Positions 1-7,153 are shown, numbered from the stretch's first letter. The stretch: 12,327 nucleotides of DNA from CAVDAL01 sp963606965 (GCA_963606965.1 CAVDAL010000007.1:1-12327); one strand, 5' to 3'. Program-made: numbers and translations. The notes: generated by a model from the sequence alone, not told the origin.

Positions 1-1707
1 TGGGACAGAGCAATAAACAAAGCGCGCAAGTCTGCAAAGAAGTTGGCATTCGACTTGGTCGATCTTTATGCGCGGCGCTCCACAGTAAAGGGCTTTAGCT
101 ATTCGCAAGATTCGATGTCGCAGCAAGAAATGGAAGAGCTCTTCCCATATGAAGAAACTCCAGACCAGCTGGCAGCTATTGAAGATGTTAAAGCAGATAT
201 GGAATCGGAAAAACCGATGGACCGACTTATCTGTGGCGACGTAGGCTTTGGCAAGACGGAAGTTGCCTTGCGTGCGGCTTTCAAAGCTGTTAGTGATTCG
301 CGTCAGGTTATGGTTTTGTGCCCAACAACAATTTTGGCACAGCAGCATTATGCAACATTCAGCGATCGCTTTGAGCCTTTTGGAATTGAAGTTGAAGTTT
401 TGTCGCGCTTCCGCACAAATGCGCAACAAAAGCAAGCTTTGAAAGATTTCGCAGCTGGCAAGGTAGATGTGCTTGTTGGTACACATCGTCTGCTTAGCCG
501 CGATGTGAACCCGAAAAATCTTGGCCTGATAATCATTGATGAAGAACAGCGCTTTGGCGTTGGTCACAAAGAGCAGCTTAAAAATTTGCGCGAACAAATT
601 GATGTGCTCACATTGTCGGCAACGCCAATTCCGCGCACCTTGCAGATGTCGCTTTCTGGCGTGCGTGACATGAGCCTGATTACAACTCCGCCGCCGAACA
701 GGCGCGCCGTGAAAGTTCACGTTGGTGAATGGGATGAAGACGTGGTCAGTGCAGCAATCAGGCGCGAAATGCAGCGCGGCGGGCAAGTTTATTACGTCAG
801 CAACCGCGTGCGCACAATTGATGATGCGGTCGAACGCGTGACACAAGCAGCGCCAGAAGCTAGAGTCGGCGTTGCGCACGGAGCTATGACAGCAAAGCAG
901 CTTGAAGATGTGATGGAACAATTCAGCGCTGGTGAAATTGATGTGCTTGTTGCAACAACAATTGTGGAAAGCGGGCTGGACAACCCCCACACAAACACTT
1001 TGATTATTGAAGATTCGCAGCGCTTAGGTTTGGCGCAGCTTTATCAATTGAAAGGCAGAGTTGGCCGCTCCCTTACGCAGGCTTATGCATTTTTCCTGTT
1101 CCCAGCAGGGGAAACTTTGACAGATGAAGCACGCGACCGCCTTGAAGCAATCAATGAATTTTCAGACCTTGGCAGCGGCATGAAGGTTGCTATGCGCGAC
1201 CTAGAAATTCGCGGCGCTGGCACTTTGCTTGGTGCAGAACAAAGTGGCAACTTGTCTGCTGTTGGCTTCGACCTCTTTGCAAGCATGATTGCAGAAGCTG
1301 TAAGCGATGCGCGCGGGGAAGAAACTATTGCACACAGCGACATTCAAGTTAATGTTCCGCTTGCCTTTATTATTCCTGAAGAGTACATTCCGCAAAATGA
1401 TATTCGCGTTTTGTTTTATCGCAGGTTGGCTGCGGCGCAGTCTGTGGAAGATGTGGAAAAAATCCGCAATGATTTGACTGAAAATTATGGAGCAATGCCG
1501 CCTCAGACGCAAAATATGTGCGACCGCGCACAGTTAAAAGCAATGGCGCAAGAGCATGGAATTAAATCAATCGCGCAGGTAGCAGGCAAAATTGTGCTTG
1601 AATCTGATGCAAAACGCCCTGTGCGCTTCACCATAAAAAAGGATGAAAGCCCTCTTAAACAAACAATTGAATATTTAGAGAAACTTAATGCTGCAATTGT
1701 GCAATAA
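1..1707 (+). CDS. mfd: Transcription-repair coupling factor Mfd, C-terminal part (5' end outside window)
   Basis: Mfd is the superfamily 2 DNA translocase that removes stalled RNA polymerase from lesions and recruits UvrA. The frame is open from base 1, so the TTG at 43 is not a start; about half of the usual ~1,150-residue protein lies upstream. The visible 568 residues hold the two RecG-like translocase domains. The Walker A motif GDVGFGKT is at fragment residues 79-86, the DEEQ box (typical of Mfd) at 180-183, the SAT motif at 206-208 and the arginine-finger motif GRVGRS at 352-357. The C-terminal regulatory D7 domain follows (the FIIPEEYIPQNDIRVLFYRRL region) and ends with TAA at 1705-1707. 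The UvrB-like N-terminal domains and most of the RNA-polymerase-interacting domain are not in the window. The next gene starts 3 bases after the stop, so the two are probably co-transcribed. Confidence 0.97.
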   Translation, partial: WDRAINKARKSAKKLAFDLVDLYARRSTVKGFSYSQDSMSQQEMEELFPYEETPDQLAAIEDVKADMESEKPMDRLICGDVGFGKTEVALRAAFKAVSDSRQVMVLCPTTILAQQHYATFSDRFEPFGIEVEVLSRFRTNAQQKQALKDFAAGKVDVLVGTHRLLSRDVNPKNLGLIIIDEEQRFGVGHKEQLKNLREQIDVLTLSATPIPRTLQMSLSGVRDMSLITTPPPNRRAVKVHVGEWDEDVVSAAIRREMQRGGQVYYVSNRVRTIDDAVERVTQAAPEARVGVAHGAMTAKQLEDVMEQFSAGEIDVLVATTIVESGLDNPHTNTLIIEDSQRLGLAQLYQLKGRVGRSLTQAYAFFLFPAGETLTDEARDRLEAINEFSDLGSGMKVAMRDLEIRGAGTLLGAEQSGNLSAVGFDLFASMIAEAVSDARGEETIAHSDIQVNVPLAFIIPEEYIPQNDIRVLFYRRLAAAQSVEDVEKIRNDLTENYGAMPPQTQNMCDRAQLKAMAQEHGIKSIAQVAGKIVLESDAKRPVRFTIKKDESPLKQTIEYLEKLNAAIVQ

Positions 1708-1710
1708 TGC

Positions 1711-2658
1711 ATGGCTATGAAAACTAGAGGGAACACATTACAAAAAGTGCTTGTGGTGATACTTGTTATTGCTGCAGCTGTCGCCGTGGCAGAGCACTTC
1801 TATCTAATGAACTTGAGCAGCCGCTTGGAAACTGCAAAGTCTGACCTGTCGTCTTTGCAGCAGCAAGTCACAGACGCGCAGACTTCAAATGAAGAATTGC
1901 AAACAAAAGAAAGCGAACAAACAATTGCATATAGGAATGCACAAGGGCGCATGTCTTTTCTTGGCAATGGCACTGGCAAAGTTTGCTATTTGACTTTTGA
2001 TGATGGCCCATATGCTAATAATACAAAGAAGAACTTGGCAACTTTGAAGAAGAAAGGCGCTGTTGCAACTTGGTTCTGTTTAGCAAATGATGAAGAACAG
2101 GATTATTTAAGCCTTGACTTGTGCAAAGATATCGAGGCTGCAGGCTGTGCTGTTGGCGTCCATGATTGGGAACAAGACGAAAGCTATTCATATTACAAAG
2201 GCTCAGTTCAAAATTATTTTGATACAGACTTTGACAAGACAAAGAAGAAGCTTGAAGGCATTGTTGGACACGAGATAAACATCTGCCGTTTTGCTGGTGG
2301 TTCTGCAACAATTGGTTATTATAATGAGAAAAATCGCAAGGCTCTTCCAATTGCAATGTTGAAGAAAGGCATTCAATATTTTGATTGGAATGTTTCTGCG
2401 GGCGACGCTGACCCATCACAATTTGTTGGCACTTCAACTCCAAAAGATAAAATTGTTAGCAACGTCTTGAAGGACGCTAAATATTTTGCGAAGAAAAATT
2501 CCCCAATTTGCGTTTTGATGCATGATAATCCTGGTAAGGAAACTACAGCGGAAGCTTTGCCAGAGATTATTGATGGATTAAAGGAATTGGGCTACACATT
2601 TGATGTGTTGACAAATGACACTCCAGGTTTTTATCAGCAGGTGTTGGTAGATGACTAA
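1711..2658 (+). CDS. Membrane-anchored NodB-type polysaccharide deacetylase (carbohydrate esterase 4)
   Basis: This is a 315-residue protein with a short basic N-terminus, one membrane helix (about residues 12-32), a coiled coil (about 33-70) and a NodB domain (about 90-310) expected outside the membrane. CE4 enzymes remove N- or O-acetyl groups from peptidoglycan or other glycans using a metal held by Asp-His-His. Visible motifs are TFDDGP (95-100; base Asp97, metal Asp98), RFAGGS (193-198), DWNVSAGD (225-232) and the LMHD motif with His271. The second motif reads HDWEQ (151-155), where HSxxH is usual, so one metal ligand appears to be Gln. The domain has six cysteines, at 92, 123, 138, 146, 192 and 267. 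I kept the ATG 3 bases after the mfd stop; no clear Shine-Dalgarno is visible, which suggests translational coupling. An ATG at 1717 is an alternative start. The substrate cannot be read from the sequence. Confidence 0.85.
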   Translation: MAMKTRGNTLQKVLVVILVIAAAVAVAEHFYLMNLSSRLETAKSDLSSLQQQVTDAQTSNEELQTKESEQTIAYRNAQGRMSFLGNGTGKVCYLTFDDGPYANNTKKNLATLKKKGAVATWFCLANDEEQDYLSLDLCKDIEAAGCAVGVHDWEQDESYSYYKGSVQNYFDTDFDKTKKKLEGIVGHEINICRFAGGSATIGYYNEKNRKALPIAMLKKGIQYFDWNVSAGDADPSQFVGTSTPKDKIVSNVLKDAKYFAKKNSPICVLMHDNPGKETTAEALPEIIDGLKELGYTFDVLTNDTPGFYQQVLVDD

Positions 2659-3307
2659 TCAAAGACAACATAGCGAATTTGAAAATAGCCACAGCCAGCA
2701 GCGTGGTGCGCAAGAGTCGCGCTATTCACGTTCAAATTATGGACAAAGTGGCGCTGCTTCGGCACAGCACAGACAAGCTTCACATAATGCGGCGGGCGAC
2801 AGGCGCGCTCAACAGCAGCATGATCATGTTGGTTCAACATATCAAGCACAGTCAAGATATGCTCAACAACATCGTGGTACGGTTGGACAAAACGTGCAGC
2901 ATAATCATGTCGCGCAGTCAAATCGTGGCAATCATGCAACATATGCGCGTCAACAACAATATTCTCGCAATGCATATGGCAACCAGCAGCAGCGCAAACC
3001 AATGAATCAATATTCACGCAATATGACACCTGCTTATGGTGGAGTTTCCGCAATGAACAAGCCACAAAAAAGCAATAATCCAGTGGCTGTTTTGGTCATG
3101 CTTATTGTTATTATTGCTCTGGCAGCAGTTATTGGCGTGCGCTGGTTTATGAATTCTGGCACATCGGCTGAACTTAGCCAAACTAATGCAGCTATTACAG
3201 AACAACAGTCAAAGCTTGATGAATTGAATCAAAGCAATACAGACTTGCAAAGCAAGATTGATTCAATGCAGTCAACTATTGATGAATATAATAAGCTCAG
3301 GAATTAA
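2651..3307 (+). CDS. Unrecognised single-pass membrane protein: Q/H/N-rich basic N-terminal half, membrane helix, C-terminal coiled coil
   Basis: I do not recognise this 218-residue protein. Residues 1-143 are low-complexity and probably disordered: about 26 Gln, 10 His, many Asn, Ser, Tyr and Arg, and only five acidic residues. One strong membrane helix spans about 144-167 (VAVLVMLIVIIALAAVIGVRW). Residues about 173-216 form a heptad-like coiled coil with the repeated pattern of LDELNQSNTDLQSKID. Positive charge on the N-terminal side predicts that the tail faces the cytoplasm and the coiled coil faces outward. The ATG overlaps the end of the deacetylase gene in ATGACTAA (8 bases shared), a classic translational-coupling arrangement. 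The gene is the last of the operon and precedes a strong terminator. A reading frame of this composition could be spurious, but the clean helix and coiled coil and the coupled start argue that it is real. Its function is unknown; a scaffold or partner of the deacetylase is an inference. Confidence 0.8.
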   Translation: MTNQRQHSEFENSHSQQRGAQESRYSRSNYGQSGAASAQHRQASHNAAGDRRAQQQHDHVGSTYQAQSRYAQQHRGTVGQNVQHNHVAQSNRGNHATYARQQQYSRNAYGNQQQRKPMNQYSRNMTPAYGGVSAMNKPQKSNNPVAVLVMLIVIIALAAVIGVRWFMNSGTSAELSQTNAAITEQQSKLDELNQSNTDLQSKIDSMQSTIDEYNKLRN

Positions 3308-3330
3308 ATCGTGCGTTAAGTTGAATGTTA

Positions 3331-3365
3331 AGCCCGCGCAGGCTAAAACTTGCGCGGGCTTTTTT
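3331..3365 (+). terminator. Intrinsic terminator of the mfd operon
   Basis: A perfect 10-bp stem (AGCCCGCGCA, 3331-3340, with TGCGCGGGCT, 3351-3360) has a 10-base loop and runs into six T (3360-3365). It lies 23 bases after the last + strand gene and 5 bases from the uvrA stop. On the - strand the same hairpin is followed only by TTAACATT, so it should end uvrA transcription weakly at best. Confidence 0.93.
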
Positions 3366-3369
3366 CATC

Positions 3370-6249
3370 TTACAAAATCTTTTTCAGGAATTGCCCAGTA
3401 TAAGAATTTGGCGTTGCTGCCACTTCTTCTGGAGTGCCGCAAGCAACAATAGTGCCGCCTTTGTCGCCGCCTTCAGGACCTAAGTCGATGATTCTATCCG
3501 CAGCTTTAATAATGTCTAAGTTATGCTCGATGACAAGGACAGTGTTGCCAGCTTCAACAAGTCGTTCCAAAACTTCTAGCAGCTGACGCACATCTTCAAA
3601 GTGCAAGCCAGTTGTTGGCTCGTCCAGAATGAAGAAGGTTTTGCCAGTTTGGCGCTTTTGAAGTTCACTTGAAAGCTTGACGCGCTGTGCTTCACCACCG
3701 CTTAAAGTTGTTGCAGGCTGGCCAAGCTTGATATATCCCAAGCCAACATCATTTAAAGTGCGCAGCTTGCGTTCAATATTTGGTAAGTTTGCAAAAAAGT
3801 CTGCAGCTTCTGCAACGGTCATGTTCAAAATGTCTGCGATAGTTTTGCCGCGATATGTAACGCTTAAAGTTTCGCGGTTGTAACGTGAGCCATTGCATAC
3901 GTCGCAAGGCACATAAATGTCTGGCAAAAAGTGCATTTCAATTTTAATTTGCCCGTCACCTTTGCAAGCTTCACACCTGCCACCAGCCATGTTAAAGCTG
4001 AATCTGCCAGCGCCAAAACCTTTTGCGCGACTTTCAGGCAAACTTGCAAAAAGCTTGCGGATGTCATCCCAAACTCCAATATATGTAGCAGGATTTGAAC
4101 GCGGAGTGCGCCCAATTGGCGACTGGTCAATGTCGATGACTTTGTCAATCAGCTCCAAACCTGTGAGCTTTTGATATTTGCCAACTCTGTGTTTTGAATG
4201 CATAATTTTGTTGGAAAGCGCCGGCGCAAGCGTGTCTGTGACAAGCGACGACTTGCCGCTGCCACTAACGCCTGTAACAACAGTCAGCGTTCCAATTTCA
4301 ATATCAATATCTATATTTTGCAGATTATTTTCACTCGCTCCGCGCAAAGAAATCTTGCCTCTGTTTGGCGTGCGGCGCTCGTCAGGAATTGGCACACATT
4401 TAGCGCCGCTCAAATATTGGCCAGTAATTGATTCTTTGCATGCAGCAATATCTTGCGGCGTGCCTTGTGCCACAATATAGCCGCCTTCAACGCCAGCTTT
4501 AGGTCCAATGTCGACCACGTAATCTGCACTGCGGATTGTATCTTCATCATGTTCAACAACAATGACAGTGTTGCCAAGGTCGCGCAAGTGGCGCAGAGTC
4601 TCAATCAGCCTTTCATTGTCGCGCTGGTGCAAGCCAATTGAAGGCTCGTCCAAAATGTAAAGCACGCCCATCAAACCTGCGCCAATCTGCGTTGCAAGGC
4701 GAATGCGCTGAGCTTCACCACCAGACAAAGTGCCTGTTGCGCGGTCAAGCGTCAAATAATCAAGCCCAACATCAACCATAAATTGCAAGCGTTCCACAAT
4801 TTCTTTGATGATTGGCGCGCCAATTAAAGTTTCGCGTTCATTCAATTTTATTCCGCGGAAGAATTCCAGCGCATGAACAGCAGAAAGTTGGGTTGCTTCA
4901 TGGATATTTTTGCCGTCAACAGTCACGCCCAAAATCTCTGGCTTCAAGCGGCTGCCATGACATGTTGAACAGGCAGAAACAGCCATGTATTCTTCCAAGC
5001 GCGCGCGGCCAATGTCGCTTTCAGTTTCATCATATTTGCGCATGACTTCTGCCAAAACGCCAGGCCACTTCGTGAACCAATATGTGTCGCGTCCGTCGCG
5101 TGTAACATAATCTATGCGAATGCGTTCATTCCCACAGCCATAAAGCAGAGCTTTTTGGACTTTCTTGGGCAGCTCGCCAAAAGGCGTGGAAGTGCTAGCT
5201 CCAAAATGCTTGCAAATTGCTGCAAACATCTGCGGATAATAATTGCTTGTTGGACTAAAGCTTGCAATTGCGCCTTCATCAATTGAAAGGCTTTTGTCTG
5301 GAACAACCAAGCTTGGTTCGACTTCTTTTTTAAAGCCAAGACCCAAGCAGTCGGGGCATGCGCCATAAGGAGCATTGAAGCTGAAGTCGCGCGGGTTGAG
5401 TTCATCCATTGAATATTCATGTTCAGGGCAGGCAAGAGCCAAACTGAAGGAATATTCGCCATCTGCTGCAGCAGCTGCCTTTGCGCCAGTGGAATGTTCA
5501 GCGCTAGATTCGCCAGAATCATCTGCTTTGTGCATGACTTTGATTAACACGTTACCCTTTGTAAGCGTTGTTGCTGTTTCAATGGCTTGCGTCAGGCGGC
5601 TGACTGAAGATTCTTTCAAAACAATGCGGTCGACAATCACTTCAATATTGTGCTTATATTTTTTGTCGAGCTTTAGTTCTTCTGTGAGCTGGTGAATTTC
5701 ACCATCGATGCGCACGCGGCTAAAGCCTTCCTTTGCCAAGTTTTTGAATAGATCGACAAATTCGCCTTTGCGCCCGCGCACAATTGGCGCCATGACCATT
5801 ACTCGTTCCCCCGCGCCATGTGCCATGACTTTGTCTGCAACTTGGTCTGCTGTTTGTTTTTCAATGACGCGTCCGCATTCAGGGCAGTGCGGAATGCCAA
5901 TGCGCGCATATAAAAGGCGCAGGTAATCATATATTTCTGTGACTGTTCCAACAGTGGAACGCGGGTTTTTGCTTGTCGTTTTTTGGTCGATGGAAACTGC
6001 AGGCGACAAGCCTTCAATTGAATCGATGTCTGGCTTTTCCATCTGCCCCAAAAATTGGCGCGCATAGCTTGAAAGCGATTCAACATATCTGCGCTGGCCT
6101 TCTGCATAAATTGTGTCGAATGCAAGAGAGCTTTTGCCAGAGCCGCTAAGGCCGGTAAAAACGATGAGCTTGTCGCGCGGAATTTCCAAGTCGATATTCT
6201 TCAAATTGTGTTGGCGCGCGCCGCGAATTATTATATTTTCAGATGCCAT
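3370..6249 (-). CDS. uvrA: UvrABC excinuclease subunit A
   Basis: UvrA is the damage-sensing ATPase of nucleotide-excision repair; it loads UvrB and is recruited by Mfd. The 959-residue protein has two ABC ATPase halves. Walker A1 GLSGSGKSS is at 33-41, signature LSGGE at 508-512 and DEPS at 534-537. Walker A2 GVSGSGKSS is at 660-668, the second LSGGE at 849-853 and DEPT at 876-879. The first zinc site reads CPEH...CPDC (about 274-300), with His where many UvrA proteins have Cys. The second zinc site has Cys at 759, 762, 782 and 785. A Ser/Ala-rich stretch at about 241-265 precedes the first zinc site. The frame extends upstream to a TTG at 6282, but ATG 6249 is the likely start because GAAAGG sits 6 bases before it and the protein then begins MASENIIIRGARQHNL, as in the family. 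uvrB is not adjacent. I see no LexA-type box upstream. Confidence 0.97.
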   Translation of the reverse strand: MASENIIIRGARQHNLKNIDLEIPRDKLIVFTGLSGSGKSSLAFDTIYAEGQRRYVESLSSYARQFLGQMEKPDIDSIEGLSPAVSIDQKTTSKNPRSTVGTVTEIYDYLRLLYARIGIPHCPECGRVIEKQTADQVADKVMAHGAGERVMVMAPIVRGRKGEFVDLFKNLAKEGFSRVRIDGEIHQLTEELKLDKKYKHNIEVIVDRIVLKESSVSRLTQAIETATTLTKGNVLIKVMHKADDSGESSAEHSTGAKAAAAADGEYSFSLALACPEHEYSMDELNPRDFSFNAPYGACPDCLGLGFKKEVEPSLVVPDKSLSIDEGAIASFSPTSNYYPQMFAAICKHFGASTSTPFGELPKKVQKALLYGCGNERIRIDYVTRDGRDTYWFTKWPGVLAEVMRKYDETESDIGRARLEEYMAVSACSTCHGSRLKPEILGVTVDGKNIHEATQLSAVHALEFFRGIKLNERETLIGAPIIKEIVERLQFMVDVGLDYLTLDRATGTLSGGEAQRIRLATQIGAGLMGVLYILDEPSIGLHQRDNERLIETLRHLRDLGNTVIVVEHDEDTIRSADYVVDIGPKAGVEGGYIVAQGTPQDIAACKESITGQYLSGAKCVPIPDERRTPNRGKISLRGASENNLQNIDIDIEIGTLTVVTGVSGSGKSSLVTDTLAPALSNKIMHSKHRVGKYQKLTGLELIDKVIDIDQSPIGRTPRSNPATYIGVWDDIRKLFASLPESRAKGFGAGRFSFNMAGGRCEACKGDGQIKIEMHFLPDIYVPCDVCNGSRYNRETLSVTYRGKTIADILNMTVAEAADFFANLPNIERKLRTLNDVGLGYIKLGQPATTLSGGEAQRVKLSSELQKRQTGKTFFILDEPTTGLHFEDVRQLLEVLERLVEAGNTVLVIEHNLDIIKAADRIIDLGPEGGDKGGTIVACGTPEEVAATPNSYTGQFLKKIL

Positions 6250-6255
6250 CTGTTG

Positions 6256-6261
6256 CCTTTC
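6256..6261 (-). promoter_or_regulatory. Ribosome binding site fixing the uvrA start at 6249
   Basis: On the - strand GAAAGG lies 6 bases before ATG 6249-6247. The longer open frame from TTG 6282 would place this site inside the coding sequence and add 11 residues foreign to the family. Confidence 0.7.
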
Positions 6262-6297
6262 AATAAGCTGATAAATTAGCAAATTTTAACGATAACA

Positions 6298-6477
6298 CAA
6301 AAGCGCGCGCGGAATTTGGAAGATGTGCGCAATGCAAGAAGTGGCAATTCAAGCGGCGTGAGGGGGAGAGGGCTTGGCGGTGTTTGGCGCGGCGCGAGGC
6401 GTGGCGGCGCGCAATTTTGCGCTTGCCGGCTTGTGCATGTGAAGATGCCGAAAGCTCATAAAATTGCAAAAGCGCGC
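6298..6477. repeat. Pair of 11-base direct repeats flanking the G+C-rich intergenic core
   Basis: CAAAAGCGCGC occurs at 6298-6308 and again, same strand, at 6467-6477, bracketing 158 bases of G+C-rich sequence. The segment between shows no transposase gene or terminal inverted repeats. GCGCGC words are common in this DNA, so chance is possible. Confidence 0.5.
6405..6428. repeat. Imperfect inverted repeat CGGC-GCGCAA / TTGCGC-tt-GCCG
   Basis: The inner arms GCGCAA (6409-6414) and TTGCGC (6417-6422) are separated by TT. The outer arms CGGC (6405-6408) and GCCG (6425-6428) pair across a two-base bulge (6423-6424). No T-run follows on either strand, so it is not an intrinsic terminator. It could be a protein-binding palindrome or an RNA hairpin with an AATTTT loop. 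Confidence 0.55.
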
Positions 6478-6528
6478 ACCATGTTGTTCTGTTTTAATAT
6501 TCGCCGGCAAAAAGGAAAGCTATAAGCG

Positions 6529-6541
6529 GGCAAAATTTGCC
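6529..6541. promoter_or_regulatory. Perfect palindrome GGCAAAATTTGCC, possible operator
   Basis: The arms GGCAAA and TTTGCC flank a central A. The right arm overlaps the best -35 candidate of the GNAT gene (TTGCCA, 6537-6542), a typical repressor position. It shares the GCAAAATT core with the opposite strand of the inverted repeat at 6409-6422. The regulator is unknown. Confidence 0.4.
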
Positions 6542-6565
6542 AAACAAACTTAAATGCAATATCAA
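6537..6565 (+). promoter_or_regulatory. Candidate promoter of the GNAT gene
   Basis: TTGCCA (6537-6542) is separated by 17 bases from TATCAA (6560-6565). This would start the transcript near 6572, about 16 bases before the ATG at 6588, leaving room for the GGGAG ribosome site. The -10 match is only moderate; TATAGA at 6569-6574 is another possible -10, without a well-placed -35. Confidence 0.35.
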
Positions 6566-6587
6566 AATTATAGATTAGTGGGAGCTT

Positions 6588-7103
6588 ATGGAAGCGGCAA
6601 CAATTCAAGATTTAGATGCGATAGAAGAATTCTTTGACATTGTGATTGACGACCAAGAGGGCAAAGAAGCATGCCCGCATTGGATCAAGGGCGTGTACCC
6701 TGACCGCGCTTATATGGAAAATGCAATCAATAATGGCGAGATGTTCGTCATTAAAGAAGATGCAAAAGTTGTTGCAGCTCTTGTTTTGAATCACGACCAA
6801 AATCATGGCTATGACCAGGTGGAATGGGAAGTCAATTGCAACGAAGATGAAACGCAAGTCTTTCACACATTTGCTGTTTTGCCACAAAGCCGCGGCAAAG
6901 GCTATGCGCGTCGCTGCATGGAGTGGGTAAAAGAAGAAGTCGCACGCCGTGGCATGAAGTCAATTCGCTTTGATGTTATTGGTCCAAACACTCCTGCAAT
7001 GCGCTTTTATGAACACTTGGGCTTTACATTCCGCGGCTGGGCAAGGTTTGCATATGAAGATTGCGGGACGCAAGATTTTGCATTATATGAATATGTAGTC
7101 TAG
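6588..7103 (+). CDS. GNAT-family N-acetyltransferase
   Basis: This is a 171-residue member of the Gcn5-related acetyltransferase fold, which moves an acetyl group from acetyl-CoA to an amine. The acetyl-CoA pyrophosphate loop is visible as AVLPQSRGKGYA (96-107) on the characteristic strand-loop-helix. The C-terminal motif IGPNTPAMRFYEHLGF (131-146) is also typical. The length is normal for a single-domain GNAT. ATG 6588 is chosen because an in-frame TAG at 6576 blocks any longer form and GGGAG (6580-6584) lies just upstream, though the 3-base spacing is short. The acceptor substrate cannot be told; small-molecule or protein-N-terminus acetylation are both possible. No terminator follows, so some read-through to glnN is possible. 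The neighbours do not reveal a role. Confidence 0.88.
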   Translation: MEAATIQDLDAIEEFFDIVIDDQEGKEACPHWIKGVYPDRAYMENAINNGEMFVIKEDAKVVAALVLNHDQNHGYDQVEWEVNCNEDETQVFHTFAVLPQSRGKGYARRCMEWVKEEVARRGMKSIRFDVIGPNTPAMRFYEHLGFTFRGWARFAYEDCGTQDFALYEYVV

Positions 7104-7153
7104 TCTGTATTGAATATTAGTATTGCAAATTGCTACATCTTTTTATGTCTTCT

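Larger units (their letters stand above)
6250..6587. other. Divergent intergenic region between uvrA and the GNAT gene, with a G+C-rich core
   Basis: This is 338 bases with no convincing gene. The flanks are A+T-rich and must hold the two divergent promoters. The centre (about 6301-6430) is rich in GGCG and GCGC, including G-runs at 6362-6366, 6370-6372, 6376-6377 and 6379-6380 on the + strand. Short open frames on both strands (for example + 6316-6525 and - 6260-6469) are Arg/Gly- or Ala/Arg-rich products of base composition and lack ribosome binding sites. I could not assign a convincing uvrA promoter; TAAAAT (- strand, near 6283-6288) resembles a -10 but lacks a partner. Palindromes and repeats here are listed separately. 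Confidence 0.6.

Noticed and set aside
43..45. TTG at 43 as the start of a 554-residue protein
   Set aside because: The same frame is open to base 1 and its residues continue the Mfd sequence, so the gene simply begins outside the window.
2655..3065. Open frames antisense to, and in the +2 frame (2679-3005) of, the Q-rich gene
   Set aside because: Low-complexity CAA/CAT/CAG-rich DNA keeps several frames open. Neither alternative has a ribosome site or a recognisable fold, whereas the 2651 frame has a coupled start, a membrane helix and a coiled coil.
6316..6525. 69-residue open frame in the uvrA-GNAT gap
   Set aside because: It is Arg/Gly-rich because of the local G+C-rich bases, no ribosome site precedes it, and an equally long frame exists on the other strand.
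6250..6587. LexA/SOS box expected upstream of uvrA
   Set aside because: No sequence close to the Gram-positive/actinobacterial GAAC-N4-GTTC type or the CTGT-N8-ACAG type is present, so SOS control is not supported.
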